Shown here: positions 47,780 to 62,800 of the stretch, one piece after another | How positions within the stretch are numbered: position 1 is the first letter of the stretch | Layout: every line of letters begins with the position of its first letter | From: Dicaeum eximium | Lineage: Eukaryota; Chordata; Aves; Passeriformes; Dicaeidae | NCBI GenBank assembly: GCA_013396995.1 | Contig: VWZP01008291.1 | Coordinates: 242,763-306,762, forward strand | DNA: 64,000 nucleotides | Direction: 5' to 3' | The notes under the pieces: model-generated | Seen by the model: only the letters and a program-made list of their open reading frames with translations | What the model was told of the DNA's origin: nothing | Databases searched by the model: none | Position numbers and translations under genes: made by a program

Positions 47780-48115
47780 GCCTGGGCTCAGCTAGGCCAC
47801 GGGAGGTCCTCCGTTAGCCTCTGGAGAGGCTCCGGAGCAGTGCAGCGAGGAGGCCTCAGCCAGAGCCGAGCCCCGAGCCGCAGCTCGGCCGTGCCCTCGC
47901 CAGGCACAGCCCAGGCCGCTTTGCGCTCCTGTCCGAGGCCACGGAGCCGTCCGACCCTGCTGAGCCCACGCGTCCCCTGCCGTGCCCTGCCCTGCCCGCA
48001 GCACCGGTCCAGCGCCAGCTTTGCCTCCCGGCCGCAGGCTGGCGCGGCCCCGCTCGCCCAACAGGCCTGCCTGCCTGCCGGCCCAATCCCGAAAATCGTG
48101 GCCCAGCTCCCAAGG
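47780..48115 (-). promoter_or_regulatory. CpG-island-like block, candidate SLC44A5 promoter or noncoding exon 1
   Basis: About 31 CpGs in some 335 bp, in otherwise AT-rich DNA. A CCAAT motif sits at about 48083. It is 6.8 kb upstream of the first coding exon. SLC44A5 genes usually have noncoding 5' exons far from the start codon, so a promoter role is plausible, but strand and start site are not visible in the sequence. The ORFs across it show no recognisable protein. Confidence 0.55.
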
Positions 48116-48119
48116 CAAA

Positions 48120-51100
48120 CCTTGATCTAGCAGCAGGATGGTTACATAGACACTGACTAATTAATCTTTATTAAAGAACAACGTAAAGGCAATTCAAGCG
48201 TATTTAACATTAGTAAAACAATTTTCTCTCAAAATAATATCCTCCACAACAGCTGAAGGGTTGTTTCACCCAAACATTACTGAATACTGATAAATCATGT
48301 CTGCAGAGCAGTGTCTGGTAAATTACACTACATAAAGCTGGACAATTTAACATATGACATGTTGATAGTTCAAGGCATTTCCAAAGCTAGAAGATGTCTT
48401 ATTTTGCCTTTACAAAGGGTGTTCTTTGAACCAAGCACCCACAGTTTCATTGAAAGTCCTGCTGCCCAAATATGTGACTAACTTTTGTACTTGGTTACTA
48501 GTATTCAGTATGATATTAGAATACAAAAATATAATCATTCAGATGGGGATTTGGCGAGTCATGACTATTGCTGCTTTAACAGAGGTTAAAATGTATGTTT
48601 ATTTAACATTGTACATAAGATGCATTATTATGAATGCCTGTCTTTCTGTACAGTCTCTGTACAGTATACTGTCTGGTATAATGAACAAAGCACTAGCTCT
48701 CCCCGGTTGTTTCTGAACCATCAGATGTGCAGCGACAATCAAGAATTTGTAAGGCTATGTTAATTAGATCCAGTATTTTAACAGGCAGGCACATTTTCAT
48801 TTCTTTTGCCTTAATTTCTGAGACTTCTGCCTCCTACTGTAGGATGTGCTCTAGTCTTAACAATGGCTCTGTGTCTGGAACAGTGAATATATTTTCAAAA
48901 TTATAATACAGGCAGATGTAATTTAAGAATTTATTTGAGGAAATACAGTTGCTTACAAAGGGTCAGAAGTCATCCTTTATTTCAAGTTTTTTCACTTATT
49001 AATAAAAACAGACTTCCACTGTATTCTCTGTTTTGTCTTCATAAAAGAAAATACTCCGGAATCAAAAGCTTGACTTTACACAAAGCCTAATGTGTTCTTA
49101 GACAAAAGAAGAGGACCATGACTACTGATGTTTTCTGTTTCTGTAGGCTTCTAAAGGAACAACATATTATGCTAAGTTGGTCTGCATCATTTGAGCCAGG
49201 TTCGATTCCTAGGACTGTTAGCAAATAAATAATCCAATATTAGTTACACATTTTTATTCCTCAAAGGAACTTGTTGGCATTTCCAATACACACAATAATG
49301 AGAGATTGTTACATGCTAATGCAGAAAACAACAATGAAAATGCATTTTATTATTAGGTGTTAAAACAAAGAAATGATGATTTGAATTGTGATCTGAAAAC
49401 TGTTTGAATAATTTTGGATGTAGAAGGATTAAGTCTGGAAAATTTCACATTAGCTAGATATCTGTAAAAACTGATACACAGTGACTCCTAAACCTCTAAA
49501 CCCGTACACAAACTGACTTGCAATGCTACTATACCAAGTGCTGTGCATTATGAGAAAAGTCTTTCTAGGAAACAACCTGTTCCTTGCAGAAGCAGGCGTC
49601 AAGTTAGTGTCTAAAGGACAGAACTGGCTCAGATTCCCTCTCCATTTCAACAGAAAAAGACACAATATGCCCATTGTAGAAGACTAGGTTTATTATTACT
49701 AGTTTGAAGATTTTGCAGTTTGTTATGGGTAACCTAACTCTAATTTGGAACTTCTATTCTATTCTATTCTATTACTACTGGTGTATCAATTTAGAACTAA
49801 ACAACTGAAAAGTATAATCCTAGACATAAATCCACAGAGACAGTGGCATAAACAACAGTCCTGAATGCTCAGTCTAGACCAAAATTTTATAGGACTAAAA
49901 CCCATATATATGAATCATTAGATGTGTATCAGCTATATATGAAATTAATGAAGACGTGATCACAAAAGATAAAATCCTCTAGGAACGTTTCTACAATGCT
50001 TCTTGTTGTTCAAAAGAAAGGATACTCAGTGATAACCCAGACCAATATCTGCTTCATTATAGGAATGGGCTATGAGCCTTCCTAGCATCTTAACAAGTAT
50101 TCAGGATCCAAAAGCTGGGCATTTGGTTAAATAGAGATGCTGGATTAGACCATCACTATTTTCTAAGAGGGAAAAGATATTCTTACACACTTCGCAGCAG
50201 CTCCCGAATATGACAAACTTGTTATACATGAACGACATGAAAAGTGTACTCCAGCAGCTAGAACAAGAGGGAGGAAGGAAGGAGAGAATCGCAGCCCACC
50301 GTAGATATGAACATTTAATGTGAATGTTTAACACATGAATATTTGACAGACAGACAAGTAACTTGTGTAGAAGAAACATCTCAAAGACAAATCAGAACCA
50401 GACCAAAATAGTAGACAAAATAAGATTTGGGGGATTTGGGGAGATTCTAAGAGTATGTATTAATTTTAGCCAGATTAACAGTGAGAAAGCTTTTAAGAGA
50501 GTTGTGAAAAAATATGAGAAGATGGAAGCCTTATGAATAAAAATTTCGTTTACTCTGATGAAAGACCAGAAAACTCCTTCCCAGTCTCAGAAGTAGAACA
50601 AGTCTCACCCCCGTACAAAGTCACAAAATCCAAGCATTTTACAGTCCTAGACTCAGCTTTGTGCACTGCAGATGTACCTTAACATTTTGAGAATAACCGT
50701 AAGCAATAAAATCATAATGTATGTAAGAACTTGCTGACTGAAAGTTCTGGTACTATTTCCTCAGCTAAAAAATGCTTAATATTAGGCCCAGATGCCTAAA
50801 AGTTAATCTCTGGTTGAATCTCCAACTCATTCCTAGAAACTGATGTCTTATATTTGGTAAATATTAATAATCACGTAAATTATAACTGGAAATTAGTTTC
50901 TGCTCTTATATGTGATGAGGTTGTAATATCCTGTGAAAACTGTGAAACCCTAGGAACTGGAAGCAAAGTAAATTTTGAAAATTGAGCCTTCAGCATTACA
51001 GTTTTATTACTGAATTAACTCCAGTGCTTTTTTCTTAGGGTCATCTGGCACTGAAAAGTATAGTCAAGAAATATTATATTACTAATAAACAACTAATACA

Positions 51101-53640
51101 TTGTTATTATTGCTGTTATTGTTGTTACATGTCCCTATAAAAACTGCATTTTTTAAAGTAGGACCCATAAACACCCAAGTTACTTACACTTTTCTATGCA
51201 ATGTATGAAGCCAGTTGCTAGTACACAGATACCAAAGAGGTGGACTGAAAACACATAAGCTTAACATTCAGCTATAAAGGTGCTGCTAACATGCTTTGCT
51301 ACATGGAATTTATAGCAGTAAGGTTTCTGTGGCTAGTAACTCCACTGTTGGCGCCATGAAGAATTCTACTCTGTCTTTCCCAATGGTATTCTAAGCAAAT
51401 GCCCCCAGGACACATGTACTTGGAGCCAGTGCAGGTCACAGCACTCTTTTTATGGCCTTCAGATACTGTGCTTAAACCATGACTGAGCCTACAGAAGGCA
51501 TTACCACAGGACACCTAATCTCATCTCCTGAGACCCTGAGGGAATTGCACATCAACAGAAATTTTACAGTGTGGAGTATGAATTCACCTTCTCTGGTGAG
51601 CCACCACACCATAGTATTCATTCTGATGAATCTCTGGCTGATGCAAACAAAAGGTATTGCCAAACTGAAGTATCACTGTGTAGAGGGAAGATTTCACAGT
51701 GCATGCCTGTACCCTAGTTTTTCCTACGCTCCGTTAATCCACTCATCTCTTTGATAAACAGAAAGCGAAGAGAAAGACATTATATCTGTACTACATTATG
51801 TATAAATCCAAAATATGTAAATTTATTATCAGCACTCACTAAATATTCCAAATCCCTGGAGAAGCTAAACGATCCCAACTATCAACTAGCAATTTTGCAA
51901 CAATTGTATTTTACCTACTGTTTGTTTCCATGTATGGTCTGTAAGCATACACATACGTAGATTTTAAATTTTAATTGGAAGGATTTTCTTCACTGTGACT
52001 CTAAAATGCAAGATTTTAACACTCCAGGGTGACATGTGTCCACATGTTATTGCATAATAACACTTTCGATCACCTATATTTAGCTAGCAGGCTACATACT
52101 TCCTTTCCAGTTGAGCAGAAGTGACTGTTCTGCTAAGAGAGCAATCACTTTGTAATAGGGAGATCTTCATGGAATTCTTCTGGCTAAAAAATAAGTAGAA
52201 CATGTTCAAGGATTCATAAATGCTGTTTCCATTATCTGTGACTGCCAATGTTCCAGGTACTGTAATCTGTTTCCTTCTGATCTGTCAGTGTCCTTCAACC
52301 CTCATTTCCTAGTTCACATTCTTAAGTAATTCTCCATCCTGTAGCCCAAATTATTCTTCCTTCCCTTCCTAATCCCATTTTTATTACCATTCTGCTGCCA
52401 TATATGAAACAAGACTGCTCCTGAATGACAGGTTTCCATTCTGTTCACCCTTAGAGATAAAAATGTTTTATACATTTTTAATGTGATGAGCTGGTCCAAA
52501 ATCAAAAGGCTACCTAAGAAGGTACATAAAGACCAATCAAATAAAGGCACTACTACATACTAAATATGCTTTCTATACCTTAGAATACATAGCACTAATT
52601 AAATACCTCAGTGAGCAGTAGCATTTGTCTAGTCTCCTCTGAAATGGTGTCATTTACACTGCACCACCACCCATTAAAATAAAATCAGCTCTTCATGTCC
52701 CCTAAAACATTTTGCCAGTCAAGAGTCAATCTGTTTGGAAGCCTATCACAGAAAATAACTGCAAAGAATGAAATCAACATTCCAACAACATTGTAAATTA
52801 TAAGGTAATCAGAAACCAATTTGAAAAAAGAGAGGTGTTTTGTAGAAACAACCCTGTGTTGACAGAGAGATTAATAAAAGGAAATGTCAAAAAAAGGACT
52901 GTTTATGTTACAAGAAGAAAAATACTCATTTTGGTATATGTTCCTGTGTATAATTCAGCATTATGAATTTGAAAGTTGAGATTCCACATCTTGCAAATCT
53001 TTTTTAACTTGCTCAATTAAAAAGACAGGTATCTCTATGGGCTCCATAGGAAAGGGTCCAGGTTAAGTCTTTCCTGTAAGTTGAATGAGACTTGAACTAG
53101 CCTGAAATAATGATTCAGAAACTTCATCTTTCTCTACTGCTTCTAAATTGTATCTTCTCATTTGTTGTTTTGTAAGACAGATGGAGTTCTTAAAGAGCAA
53201 CCTAAATTTGTGTGGCAATTACTACAGAAATTCCAAGAAAAGCTGCAAACATATGCATTGAAAATAGCAAAAAAATCTTGAATTTCTCTCATGCTTTAAG
53301 CAGCAGACCTCATGCTAGAGAAACTGATGCCAAAGATAAGTATCAGAAGTTTTTAGACTGCCCTTTTACTATCTTCTGGAAGGTCTTCTCTACTCTAGTA
53401 ACCCAGTTTGGGCTCGCCTAAGGTGAAGAGACAGATCTATGAACTGAACAAGGGGCATAAGAAAATGTTAAGACAAAGGCGTAAGGGATCATGTTACAAG
53501 CAGACCACACAGACAGTAATTTAAAAGTTGAGATCACTGTTAGTAATCCAAGAGGAAAACAGGACTGGTTGACAGATACACTTGCCTGGTGGGAGAGGCT
53601 TGGTTTCCAATCTCAGAGTACTGATTTAATGTTAAAGAGC
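48120..53640. other. Upstream or intergenic DNA, nothing recognised
   Basis: AT-rich, short ORFs only, none with a family signature. In human the next gene upstream of SLC44A5 is ACADM; I see none of its exons here. Confidence 0.5.
49752..49774. repeat. (TTCTA)n pentanucleotide run
   Basis: Four to five units of TTCTA. Confidence 0.85.
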
Positions 53641-53644
53641 TCTC

Positions 53645-53758
53645 AGAAAAAAAGCAAAATAAAACAAACCAAAAAACCCACACAAAAAAACCCCACAACA
53701 CAAAAAAACCCACCAAAAAACCACAACCAAAACAAAACAAAACCCACACAAAAACCCC
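53645..53758. repeat. A/C low-complexity tract
   Basis: CAAAA, AACCC and ACACA units; same kind as 20877-20985. Upstream of SLC44A5. Confidence 0.9.
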
Positions 53759-53759
53759 T

Positions 53760-56700
53760 AACTTATTCAGGACTTTCCTTGGCCTCTTAGCCAGAGCATC
53801 CTCATACAGGAATCACTCTGTTGAGCTTTTTACAGCAGTAGAACTCTTCTGAATGTTTGCCTATTCAGACTTCCCAATCACCTAAACAAGACTTACATTA
53901 TTGCTAAGAAAATAAGTGTTCTGTGCAATAGCAGTGTTTCTTTTTTTAATGAGTGCCGCTTCCGGGGTGGCAGGATTGTGCGTTTTTTTTGTTTGGTGCC
54001 TGTTTTTTGTTTGGTTGGGTATTAAAATAGGGCTGATCAGTGTTTTAGAATGCTAATGTTTTTGGCTTCCCAGACTTCTTTCCCTGTCAATGCAGCAATA
54101 GCAATATTTGTTCTTCAGCTTAAAAGACACAATACCAGATGTTCATCTAAATTACGATTAATGAGGCTTGATTAATGATTAAGTGGAATAAAAAAATCTA
54201 CCAGAGGGAAAAAAAAAAAGGAATGAATGGGAAAAAATAGAGTGGAAATGAAGTGGAAATGGAAACAATCAGGTAAGCAAGGCAAACAGGAACAAGATGA
54301 TGCAGAAGGGTGAATTGAAGACCAATTTGTAGCATAAGTGTAGGACAGTTTATAAGACTGATCAGGTATCCAGGAACAGCAGCAAATTATCCATATATCC
54401 TTCACTAAAGACAAGTCCACCACAAGCTGTATTTAGTAGGCAACCTAAAGGCATTAAGTTAACACTGGACTTTGGTTGTCCTGACAGCTACAAAATGGAA
54501 TAAATTATTCAAAAAATCAATTTCTAAATCAAAATTTTGAATCTGAAGCAATTTTGTAATTAAGAACACCGTGAACTGAAAGAAGTTCAAATCCTAGCAT
54601 GTTTTCAAGACACAATTCATATTATAACTTACAAAGAGCTGTTTCTTCAATCTTAACCATCAGCAATAATTTCTTTTAATGCACCTTAAAATTTTCTAAC
54701 TAACAGTACGCTCCCATCCATTGAATCCATTTTAGTCAAACTATAACTGTAGTAAATTGTGCATAAATGAGAATTTGATAGTCATAATATGTTATTACTT
54801 GATTTTGATTTCTGGACAATACACTAATGAAATGATCCCTGAATGCTAACAACAAAGATAGAACCCTAAAGACAATGAGCATGTACTGATCAAATGCAGA
54901 ATGAGATGACAGTACATACATATCCTGAATGCTTTAGGAAATGCAATAAGGAACTTGACTGAAGGAAAATTACCTGAAACACAATCATGTATTTTCCCAT
55001 TATTTATAGACAGAACAACAGCTAAACAATTGGCTTTCTTCTTAGAGTACCTTTGGTGAGAGATCTCAAACACTAAACCTAATCAAAGCTTCTATAAAAA
55101 CTGCAAGGATTAATATAGATTAAATTGGACAAGTTGAGAATACTAGGACACAGAGACTGACCTTCTCGTGTCACATGCCAGAAAGCTTTTCCAAATTACT
55201 ATGCTATTCTAAGGATGGAAGCCAATGCTTTTCAGTCCCAGGCTTTTTTTGACATACCAGTAATTATCCTCAATCTCTCTTCCTGCTTCACTACAGGCTA
55301 AGAAAAAAAGTAAAACTTTGCTTGAGTTATGGATTACTGTCCTAAAAATCTGAAAATAGGAAAATTAAATCAGTTTTCCAGTGACTCTATAGTCTTGCAA
55401 AACACTTTTAACTATGTGTTTGCTGATTTTATGCCAAGACATGGTCCCCCTTTCCCTCACTGTTATTTGGATACCTACCCTACTAAGCCCTACTTTGTTA
55501 TGCAACTTGTGCTGGAACACTGAAGCAACTATGTGTCTTCACAGGACATATAAAAGCCAGCATTCAGACTCAAGGAAAAAAAAAAATATGGCAGTGGATT
55601 GGCCTCTCCACTCTTTAAATACTTCCCACCCACTAGAGAATTCAAACAAAAAAACTGTCCCACAGTGCACATTCCATCCTACTGGTATTCCCAGAATAGA
55701 AGTGTTTCAATTGTTTGGCACAGTGCATCACCAGGAATAAATACATCAAGCCAACCAGAGCTTGCATTAGGAATTAAGACCTATTATTTCTGGGATACTC
55801 TGACATTTTGTCACAGTATCAGTACAATTACATTTTCAATTGCTTTGAGTGCTACTGGGAAATGGTCCTGAAGCATGAACAACTTTCCACACATTCTGCA
55901 AGTCTCCCATTTTGAGCAACACACAAGTATTAAAACCTAACAAACAAGAGGCTTCCTTTACCAAATAAACATTTCCTCATCATTTTTTAATGTTATAGTA
56001 CATGGCAACATTCTTCTTACTCAGTACTTCCAGAGGAAGATTTTCTCATGGCCAAAAGAGTTATTTTATTACAGATTCAGCACGTTAACTCAGCAGGAGA
56101 TTTGGAAAAGATTTGCAAACAACTTTCAGCTGTATAGAAAATCTGCAGCAAAGTGCTTTCTACATAGTTCTAAGAAAGCTGCAAAACAAATGAACAAAAT
56201 CACCTCCAACAATTTCCTGATCAATGTTTATCACTACTGAGGTGTTGCCGAAGAAAATGGCAGGTTTCCTTCAGGGGTCCATCATGCATTACAGAGGATT
56301 CACAGCTGGAAGTCAAGTACCAACTCCTTCCGTGAGAAATCTTGTGTTCTAAATACGATTATACTTTGGCAATCTGCAATTACCTTTAATGTAACACAGA
56401 AAAAAGCTTCAGATTCCTTGCTTTTTGCTCATATTTATTTTGATGTAGGTCAGATTTGTAGAATTGAAACCAACAGACTGAGAACAGGAAGGAAAAAAAA
56501 ATCATAAAATTCCTCTAAAACACAGAATAATGAAGAAGCATGTGATAAAACTGTATTTTGTGACAAAAAGACAGATTGGCAGAATAGAGAGAGGCAGACA
56601 ATAACAAAAGACAAAGCAGATACTCCAGATGCCAGATGCATAGATGATGTCAAAACTGATGCCTGTAATGCCAACAGCTAGAGTACAAGAACTTGACATC

Positions 56701-59700
56701 TGTACTAATAATTTGTATAAACTTTCTTTATTCTTGGAGGGATGCAACCTCATAACTATTTAGAAGCATCTACCTTAGTAATATTAGCAGCATTTGGTTG
56801 AGGGCTTGTGTCAAGTGGTCAGGAAGAAGCTGTAAGTAACCACAATGTAACTTACCACAGCTTTTGTAGTGCAGCCAAAGCAGCAGAGAAAGACAACGTA
56901 ATATGTAGCTGTCATCAAATGTAAACACAGCCCACAAAAATATAAGCACATAATTTAATCTTCTAATCAAATATTTGGCTTTCATCTGTCTTTGAAAAAG
57001 AAAAGGTACATGGGTGAAAAGTAAACCAATCCTAGCTCTAAGTGGAAATCATGTACAAGGCATAGCAAGGGAAAGCAGACACATATGGCTTTGCCCTTTA
57101 TTACACTAATTGTGACTGATATCAAAGTTAAAATGCCCTAACATCAGGAAAACATGCTTTAAGACAGTGCCCAGCTATCCCAAGGCTTCGCAAGCGCTCA
57201 TCAGGTCTGCATGAGAGGATGAGCAGACAGGTCAAGACAGTGCAAGCATGTTTGAAAGGTTAAAAAGAGCACAGCTATACAGACTACAGTCCTACCCTTC
57301 CACAAGTGGTCCAGAAAGACTCTTGGGGTCACACACTGAGAACAGAATCCACTTCCTCTTTCAGTTTCATTTATTATGCAGGCTACAAGCAGAATGTTAC
57401 CCATAAACCAGAGAATCTTTCCAAATGTAGTCTGTATAAGGACCACTGTCATTCAGTTGCACTTGTTTGGTTGGGCAACTACAACTTACTATTTTAAAGG
57501 CAAAATCAATACAGGCAAATTCAGTACTTTAAAGCAAATTCACTGCAGAATGCCTTTTAAAGATAATCTTTGGTACAGACACAAAACTATGATACTTTGC
57601 CTTAAAGTATGAGAGAAAATTGTTAGAGACAACACAGTTCAGTGCAAGCCCATTAGGACTAGTCAAATCTTATGAACTTTAATAAAATTTCATAATCTTA
57701 CAAAATTTAATTCCCTAAACGAGTGCAATATTATCACTAACTTATCCCACTAACTGAACTGACCCAATAGCTTAAAACAGGTCAAAAAACAGGTGACCAA
57801 AAGTACATTAATTGACCATCCACATCCCCCAGGAGTCACTCTGTGGGGAAAAAAAGAAACACTTCCCCACACTGTTTCTTTACCATGCCATCCTTTCTTA
57901 CTATATTTTTCTTATACTTTTGAGTGAGGCAGAGCATAAATAAACAACATTTGTAGGTTTTCTCAGATATATCTTATTCTGGCAGTTAGAGTGTATGTAA
58001 TAGGGAAAAGTCTTGGAAAAAAGCTCTGGGCAGTTGAGGGGTTCATTTTTCTCTGCTTGCAGCAGAGCCACATTTCCAGGTGTACTATACAACTTCACTG
58101 ATAATCACTGGCTCAATTCTAGTGCACTTGTTTATTTGTTCCATCTCCACTTACAGATTCACTTGATTTGGGGTTACTCTCACTTTGTTAAGAATCTTTC
58201 ACTAATTTCTCTTCCTATTCTGCTTCTCAGTATCCTAAACCACTCATTCACTGCCTACAGATTTTTGATGCCCTCAGTTGGAAGAAAAACCTTTCATTAT
58301 AAAAGGATTAGAAGAAAAAGCCAAGTTTCCAGTAGCTGAGCTCTCATTATTAGCTTCTCTACAATTCCAAAATAAGCTTCCAGACAGCTGCCAAGATGGT
58401 TGTTTTCCCTCAGACTGGAAACCAAATTGGTGGCTAACCTCAAGCTCATAGACTGGTGTTACATGGCTCTTGCCACAACACTTAGTCATTTGTGGAGAGC
58501 CTATCAGCATAAATTAGCAGGGATCTGCTCTGCTTGAACTGCATAGCTAGAAATACAATATAATATAATTTTATGTTACTTGCTTTCCAAATGAAATTAT
58601 GTATTCCTAGTTATAATAATTCTGTTAGCAATATATATGTACATGTTATATACATATTTACCTAAATATATACACACATATATATATGCATGAAAGAACT
58701 GTATTAGCTCACAAATCCTACACAAACCTTTAAATTACTTATGGGGGTAAATATAAGAGTTCAAGAGTATTGGTCACAGGGCACATCATTTCCCTGTTTA
58801 TATCAGTTGCCTAGATGCTAGCACAAATATTGCATTGTACTGAAACCAACAAAAAGGCATATTCACAGATACAGCTTATTGCCTTTTGTCTGACAGAATA
58901 AAGCAACACAGCATAGGAATTATTTCTCATTCTGCCAGGGGTGGGGAGAAATCTAAAAATAAATACTGTATTTTGCTACACTTAGCTAGTTTTTCGCAAC
59001 CTGATCATATCCAAGAAATTATGACTCTTATAGAAAAATATCAATGATGAAAAAAAACAGTTAATTTTAATGTAATATCCACTACAAATAATCTTATATA
59101 ATAAACACCAGAGGTATTATTCTGCATATTCATTTATTTTAAAGTACACTGATTATAAAGGACACTAATTCAGCTACCAAATTTCACCATACATCAGCTT
59201 GTATAAGTCTAGATGATCTGCATGCAATAGATACTCTCTTCTATATGCAATCAGCTGTGCAGAAGAGATAATTACGTGGTATCCCAGCCCACTCATGGTA
59301 GAGCTCCTCTTTCTGGTGAAACATACTCCTAAAGTACAAATGGGTTCCCACCCTTACCATATCAGAAGTACACATTAAATCATTTATTTTAACAGGTATC
59401 TACTGGTTAGCAGGGAAGCATGGGACTTTCTGCTGAAGAAGTAACCCACCAAACATCTTTTGGGAACCTTAATCAGTGGTTCTCTTTAGGGAGAGGATCG
59501 CTTTAGCAAAACTTCCTTTTCTTGGCAGATGTCAGAAGTCAATCAAAGGCACCATTCCAGGTTTTAGTACAACAGAAGACCTGTGACTTCAAAGTGACTG
59601 CTCAATAGAGTACCTTCAAGGAGTACAGTCACTTGCTGCAGCTCTCTTCAGCACAGTCTAGGAGGGAAAGGATGACTTAATTTATGTGGAATGAGACTGG

Positions 59701-61767
59701 AAAAATGCAAATATCACTTACTTAGAAGGAGCAGTCAGACATATCCCATCTCTGCCCATGAAAAGTCATCCTTAATTTGTATGGGCATGTGGACAGCACT
59801 GAATTTCTACATCAGCAGTAGACTCTGTGGAATTATCCCACAAGCAAGAGAAATTCCCTCCTGGCTACTTTTATTTCTGGGTGCTTATAGCATCCTAGCT
59901 GCTGTGAAGTGCCATAGCAGATTAATGTGATAAGAAAAAACTCTTGGTGTTTTATACGGATTGCAGCTCTATTATTTGAATGGCAGGTATAAAGCTATTG
60001 ATATCTATACCTGGAGAGAAGTGAATTCCAGAGACTGAAATTCCAGTATCACAACACCTTGGTACCAACAAATTTAGATTGACAATATGAAAAGAAAAAA
60101 AAAGGAGAAACATTCACATAAAGTTTAAGTTTAAGGGTCTTTTGTCCAAAATTATACTCAGTCAATGTTGGGATCTGTTGCCTAAGAATACTTAGATATC
60201 TAAGACATCCACTTAATTCTAACAGTCGCCAGGCATTTATTTCCTATCATCCTAGCAAAAATAAAACACAAGTTTATAATAAATTTTTTTTCCCCATGGT
60301 TAATAACTAGACTTGTCACCACTTTCCCACAACATCTTCAAGGACTTTGAGTCCTGTGTATCACACCACCTCCCAAGTAAGTGCTTACAGAAAATAAAGC
60401 TAGAAAGAACTTTGAAAGGTTATTCTGTTAATCTTCTGGGATTTCTTGGATACTTCTTCATTGTTTCCTCAACCTCTGACTGAAATGCCTTCTTCCAAGT
60501 CCCAAATGAATCAAGCTTCACATATGGAAATCTCAATGTCCTGGTTCACTTATATGTTGTACAGTGCACAGCCACCACGTTTTCCTTACCTTCAGTGTAA
60601 CAAAGTAAGGTTGTTAACAACTTTGGGTATTTATCTTCCCTGTATTAAACAAATCAGAGTATTATTCCATAAAACACACCTTGTTCCTAACCTCTCACAG
60701 GAAAGCTCTTATGTTTATGTGCTTTAATAGTCCTAAGTTAACGTAATTTACACTATCTTGCTAGATGCTTCTGTATTATTTTATTAGATTATTAGACAAT
60801 AATGACACACTGACACTCTGACATAATACCCAAATGCTACGGAATCACATTAACTGATTTTGTAAATCTGACTGCCTCTGAGCCAGATACTAGTAACAGG
60901 AAACACAAATAAACACAGTTAAGCATCTGTGAATTTGACATGCCTTTACACTTCAGGACTAAATGCAGAGCTAACAGATTTTCTCATATCGAAGTGAAGA
61001 TTGGTTACTGAATTTACTAAATCACCTCCACACTTCTGTGTTTAACTGTAACAGCATTTTTTCGTCTGACCAGATGATTATGGCCAATTTAATTTATTTT
61101 TGCTTATTATGTAACAGTTACAACTATTTAGCCTGTGCAGAATGAGAGATTTATATCTCTAATATAAGGATACAGTATAGAGAAATACAGGCCTAGTAGA
61201 ACAGGAGAGACTGAGAAGCAGAGAGGCAAGATTGGATGATAATGTACTATACAGGCTTGGGATGGTAGTAGAGAGAATTTCCCCTCAACTATTTATTAGT
61301 ATCCTGCTTGTTAAAAGATAAAACCAAGTTGAATTAGTCAACAAGAAGTCTACCTTATTAAACTCTTTCTAGATAATGTCCAGTGACAGTTACACATAAC
61401 CCACTCAATAGCATATAACTATGCATAACAGTTCAAATAATCTCCTTACTTATAGATGTTCTGATTGTATCGTCCTTGTTTGTGGCTGAGCCAATACCCT
61501 ACTACCAAGAATGGCTCAGCTTAAGTCAGTAAGCTAAAAGATGTACAACATTCAATTGCTAAAGGATAACAAATGTAGAATCCGGATGCTCCCAGATACT
61601 CTAGAATCTTAATTGGACCAGAAAATGCAGTAATTAAATTGGCTCAAGAAATACAAGGAAGTGCTTGACCACTAGGTGAGGAAAGAACTGCATTACCTAA
61701 ATCCTACCAGTTTTACTGCCTATTCACTTACTGACCAAACCGTCTCTGGTATGGAGTACTTTTCATA
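53760..61767. other. Upstream or intergenic DNA, nothing recognised
   Basis: AT-rich with small microsatellites. No exons, RNA genes or further mobile elements that I can support. Confidence 0.5.
58630..58690. repeat. TATA-rich dinucleotide tract
   Basis: Imperfect (TA)n and ATATATAC units, upstream region. Confidence 0.8.
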
Positions 61768-62800
61768 TTTTCATAGAACCACAAAATGTTTTAGGTTGGA
61801 AGGGACCTTAAAGCTCATCTCATTCCAACCCTATGCCATGGGCATGGACACCTTCCACTCAACCAGGTTACTCAAGAGTCCTGTTCAACATGGCCTTAGA
61901 CACTTCCAGGGACAGCGCAGCCACAGCTTCTCTGGGCAACCTGTTTCAGCACCTAATCACCCTTGTGATAAAAAATTTATTCCTTATGTCCAACCAAAAT
62001 CCTCTTTCAGTTAAAAACCATTGCCCCTTGTCCCATCAGTAGAAACCTTGGGGAAAACTAAAAGGAAAAAAACCAAAACAACAACAACAAAAAAGAGAAG
62101 TTAAAAAATATATTATAAAATCTTTCTCCATCTTTCTTACAAACCCCCTTTATACATACCAAAAAGCTGAACAATCTCAACTCTTTTGGGCTTTCCTCAT
62201 AGGAGAGGTACTCCAGCCTATTAATCATCTTTGTGGCTCTCCTATGGACCTGCTCCAAGATCCCTGTCTTGCTTGTGTTGGGAATGCTGGACACAGATGC
62301 AGTACCTCCAGGTGGGGTCTCACCAGAGTGGAGTAAAGGGGCAGAATTACCTCCCTCAACCTGGTGTACCACTTCTTTTCATGCAGCCCAGGACACAACT
62401 GGCTTTCTGAGGTGCAGGTGCACATGGCCAGGCCACAGCCAATTTTTCATCCGCCAGTACCCCACGTCCTTCTACCACACTGCTCTCAAACCATTCATCC
62501 CCTACCTTGTGCTGATAATGGGGATAATAAGCGCTGATAATCGCCTGACCCAGGTGAAGGACGTTGCACTTGCCTTTGCTTGATTTCAAGCAGCTTGCAG
62601 ATCCTCAAGCCTGTCGTGGCCCCCTGAATGGCATCCCTTCCTTTTAGTGTATCAACTGAACCACTCACCTTGGTGTCATCTGCAGCTGTGCTGAGGGTGC
62701 ACTTGACCTTGTTTATTTTGTTGATGTACATACTAAATAGCACTAGTTTCAGTATGAACACCACTCACTACTGGTTCCAACTTGGATACTGAATCATTGA
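61768..62800 (-). mobile_element. CR1 LINE, about 1 kb
   Basis: Left edge has CATAGAACCACAAAATGTTT then TAGGTTGGAAGGGACCTTAA. The minus-strand translation includes EQVHRRATKMINRLEYLSYE and VILPLYSTLVRPHLE, the end of CR1 ORF2, with frame breaks. The longest mobile element in the window. Confidence 0.94.

Noticed and set aside
47732..48130. 132-codon plus-strand ORF in the CpG block, and its antisense ORFs
   Set aside because: GC-rich DNA has few stop codons; all frames are open and none shows a family motif.
49195..49214. GGTTCGATTCC, an exact match to the tRNA B box
   Set aside because: No convincing A box, acceptor stem or anticodon arm at proper spacing; at most a worn SINE remnant or chance.
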